Origin: CAZKNJ01 sp964554185
Lineage (GTDB): Bacteria > 4484-113
Direction: 5' to 3'
NCBI GenBank assembly: GCA_964554185.1
Contig: CAZKNJ010000044.1
Span: forward strand, 1 to 15,312
DNA length: 15,312 nt
Positions 13,792-15,312 of the stretch are shown here, one piece after another. The stretch's first letter is position 1, and each line of letters opens with the position of its first letter. The notes under the pieces were generated by a model. That model was not told the DNA's origin, did no database searches, and was given only the letters and a program-made list of their open reading frames with translations. A program made the translations under genes and the position numbers.

Positions 13792-15198
13792 TTAGCGCTG
13801 GGCGGCGCGGGCAATCGCCTTGACCAGGTCGCTGAAGATCCTGCCGTGGATGGGGTAAAGCGCCACCCAGTAGACATAGCCCCAGAAACCGTTGGGCGCG
13901 AACAAGGCGGTCTGTACTAGCCGGGTTCCGCCGTCTTCCGGCAGCGCTTCCCATTGCATCCAAGCTCCTCCGGGCAGCTTCATCTCCGCGCGCAACCGCA
14001 GCAGCCGGCCGGGCACCACCCGTTCCACCCGCCAGAAGTCCACGCTTTCGCCCGGCAGCAAGTCGTGAGCGTGGCGGCGGCTGCGCCGCAGTCCCGGTCC
14101 TCCCACCAACTGATCAATGAATCCGCGGATGCTCCAGGCCCAATTCCACACCAGCCAGCCACGATCCCCGCCCAGGCTGGCGAAGGTGCGGTAGACCTTT
14201 TCCGGTTCTGCGGGAACCCGCACCGATCTGGTCTCGCGGTTCAGGCCCTCCCACGCCACCAACTCGTAAGTGGGCCCCTCTCCCAACGCGAAACTCCAGG
14301 TCGTTTCCACTTCCCCTCGCTCAATCTTGCCCAGCGCGAGCTCAACGGCGTAGCGGTACGTTATCGGGTGCACCTCCGGGAACAGCTCAGACGCGCGCCT
14401 GGTGTCGGCGGTCAGGTTGCTGATTATCCCCTGGCACAGGGGAAGCGCCACCGTGCGCGGAATCGGCGTCACCAGATGAATCCACTCCGCCGCCAACGTC
14501 GGCGTCATCACCGGAATGGGTATCACCTTGCGCGGATAGCCCTGCACCTGCGCCACCACTTCCAGTATTTGCTTGAAGGTCACGATGTCGCCTCCGATCT
14601 CCACGATGCCGCTCGGTCCTCTCGCCACCGCTCCCACCAGGTACTTCAGGATGTCACGGATGGCAATGGGCTGGATGTCGTGGAGAATCCACCTGGGCGC
14701 AATCATCAGCGGCACGCGTGCGACCAAGTAGCGCACCATTTCAAAGGACGCCGAGCCCGAGCCGATGATGGGGCCGGCGCGGAACTCGGTGGTGGGCAAG
14801 CCCTCGCGCAGGATTTTTCCCACTTCGGCCCGGCTAGTGAGATGTTTACTACCCTTACCCGCCCGGGGCATCAGCCCTCCGAGGTAGACAACATGGTTCA
14901 GGTGCTTGCCGGCGGCAACGAAGTTGGAGGCAATCAGCCGGTCGCGCTCGGCGTAATCCACGCCCGAGTGCAGCGAGTGAACCAGGTAAAAGGCCGCCTG
15001 GCAGCCCGCCAGTGCCTGTTGCGCGGTGGCGGCGTCTTCCAGATCTCCCACCGCCACCTCCACCAAGGCCGCCCAAGGCCGCCCCTGAATGCGCATGGGA
15101 TCACGGACGAGGACGCGCACTTGATAGCCCTGCTCCAGCAACAGGGGGACGAGCCTGCCACCTATATAGCCGGTTGCGCCTGTGACGAGTATCTTCAT
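13792..15198 (-). CDS. NAD(P)-binding SDR protein fused to a DUF2867 domain
   Basis: The 468-residue product starts with an atypical/extended short-chain dehydrogenase fold: the nucleotide-binding TGATGYIGGRL (6-16), VRVLVRDP (27-34), GDLED at 51-55 and YLVHS at 71-75. The usual catalytic YxxxK is not evident; SRAEVGKIL sits where it would be, so this is probably an NmrA-like or nucleoside-diphosphate-sugar-epimerase-like protein rather than a standard dehydrogenase. From about 322 to 465 follows DUF2867 (EPEKVYRTFASLGGDRGW, then GFWGYVYWVALYPIHGRIFSDL), a START-like ligand-binding fold. The same two-domain layout is found widely in bacteria but its substrate is not known. The ATG at 15198 begins the Rossmann strand directly; the Shine-Dalgarno is weak. 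It converges on the cytochrome gene and has no operon partner in the window. Confidence 0.88.
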   Translation of the reverse strand: MKILVTGATGYIGGRLVPLLLEQGYQVRVLVRDPMRIQGRPWAALVEVAVGDLEDAATAQQALAGCQAAFYLVHSLHSGVDYAERDRLIASNFVAAGKHLNHVVYLGGLMPRAGKGSKHLTSRAEVGKILREGLPTTEFRAGPIIGSGSASFEMVRYLVARVPLMIAPRWILHDIQPIAIRDILKYLVGAVARGPSGIVEIGGDIVTFKQILEVVAQVQGYPRKVIPIPVMTPTLAAEWIHLVTPIPRTVALPLCQGIISNLTADTRRASELFPEVHPITYRYAVELALGKIERGEVETTWSFALGEGPTYELVAWEGLNRETRSVRVPAEPEKVYRTFASLGGDRGWLVWNWAWSIRGFIDQLVGGPGLRRSRRHAHDLLPGESVDFWRVERVVPGRLLRLRAEMKLPGGAWMQWEALPEDGGTRLVQTALFAPNGFWGYVYWVALYPIHGRIFSDLVKAIARAAQR

Positions 15199-15312
15199 CG
15201 CACCATCGTCAGACCTTTCGCCCTACTCATCTTAATACACAAACTGCGGCGGCGCTGATTGCGGGGGCGAGCCCGCGTGGTGGGCGACTGCATCCGCCTT
15301 AGAGAATAGCCC
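15199..15312. other. Upstream region of the SDR gene, no gene seen
   Basis: No open frame worth calling is present on either strand. A GCGGG-GGCGAG-CCCGC stem lies at 15261-15276. The minus-strand TATTAA/TAAGAT near 15230 could be a -10 box, but no -35 supports it. Confidence 0.4.

Noticed and set aside
13954..15258. A 434-codon open frame on the plus strand opposite the SDR gene
   Set aside because: The product is rich in His, Arg and Gln with no recognisable motif, while the minus strand gives a clear Rossmann fold and DUF2867.
1..15312. CRISPR array, insertion sequence, phage genes, tRNA or rRNA
   Set aside because: No regularly spaced short repeats with unique spacers, transposase or integrase motifs, tRNA cloverleaf or rRNA sequence was found on either strand; the only large tandem repeats are inside coding regions.

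Overview
This is a GC-rich stretch of bacterial chromosome, densely coded on both strands. It shows no insertion sequence, phage, CRISPR, tRNA or rRNA signal. The organism looks like a diderm: there is an LpxL/HtrB-type acyltransferase, a lipoprotein cytochrome and three other exported proteins. It does not resemble a typical proteobacterium. Some genes carry good Shine-Dalgarno sites (AGGAG, AGGAGG, GGAGG). Others have none, and instead have a TANNNT hexamer 6-7 nt before the ATG, which suggests a mix of leadered and leaderless transcripts. The phylum cannot be fixed from the sequence; an uncultured Armatimonadota/Chloroflexota/Planctomycetota-like lineage is only a guess.

Layout. Positions 1-165 (-) hold the N-terminus of an exported protein that runs off the window. 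Positions 344-4046 (+) hold glutamate formiminotransferase, then a cation/proton antiporter with a C-terminal TrkA-N-like domain, then a lysophospholipid acyltransferase. This overlaps by 7 bp the convergent pair read on the other strand: folC (4040-5368) and an upstream Fic-family protein (5394-6554). A duplicated promoter-like repeat lies between fic and the divergent gene for a small exported protein (6764-7291). Next is a 708-residue exported protein (7354-9480) with eleven clear copies of a D-x-(A/G)-G-(D/N)-D-x-Y motif spaced about 27 residues apart.

The second part is the more unusual. A small RRM RNA-binding protein (9551-9796, -) sits behind an apparent 160-nt structured leader. An ArsR-family regulator without the classical metal-binding cysteine pair (10123-10524, -) is transcribed away from a very large lipoprotein cytochrome c (10731-13724, +). 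That cytochrome has 24 CXXCH haem sites in three tandem octahaem modules. A GNRA-loop hairpin separates it from a convergent NAD(P)-binding SDR/DUF2867 protein (13792-15198, -).

How the genes fit together. FtcD and FolC are both folate enzymes but are not in one operon. The ArsR gene and the cytochrome share a 206-bp divergent control region with recognisable promoters on each strand and two perfect inverted repeats. This makes them a plausible regulator-target pair for an electron-transfer module at the cell surface. No cytochrome maturation, porin or other respiratory genes are in the window, so the electron donor and acceptor are unknown.
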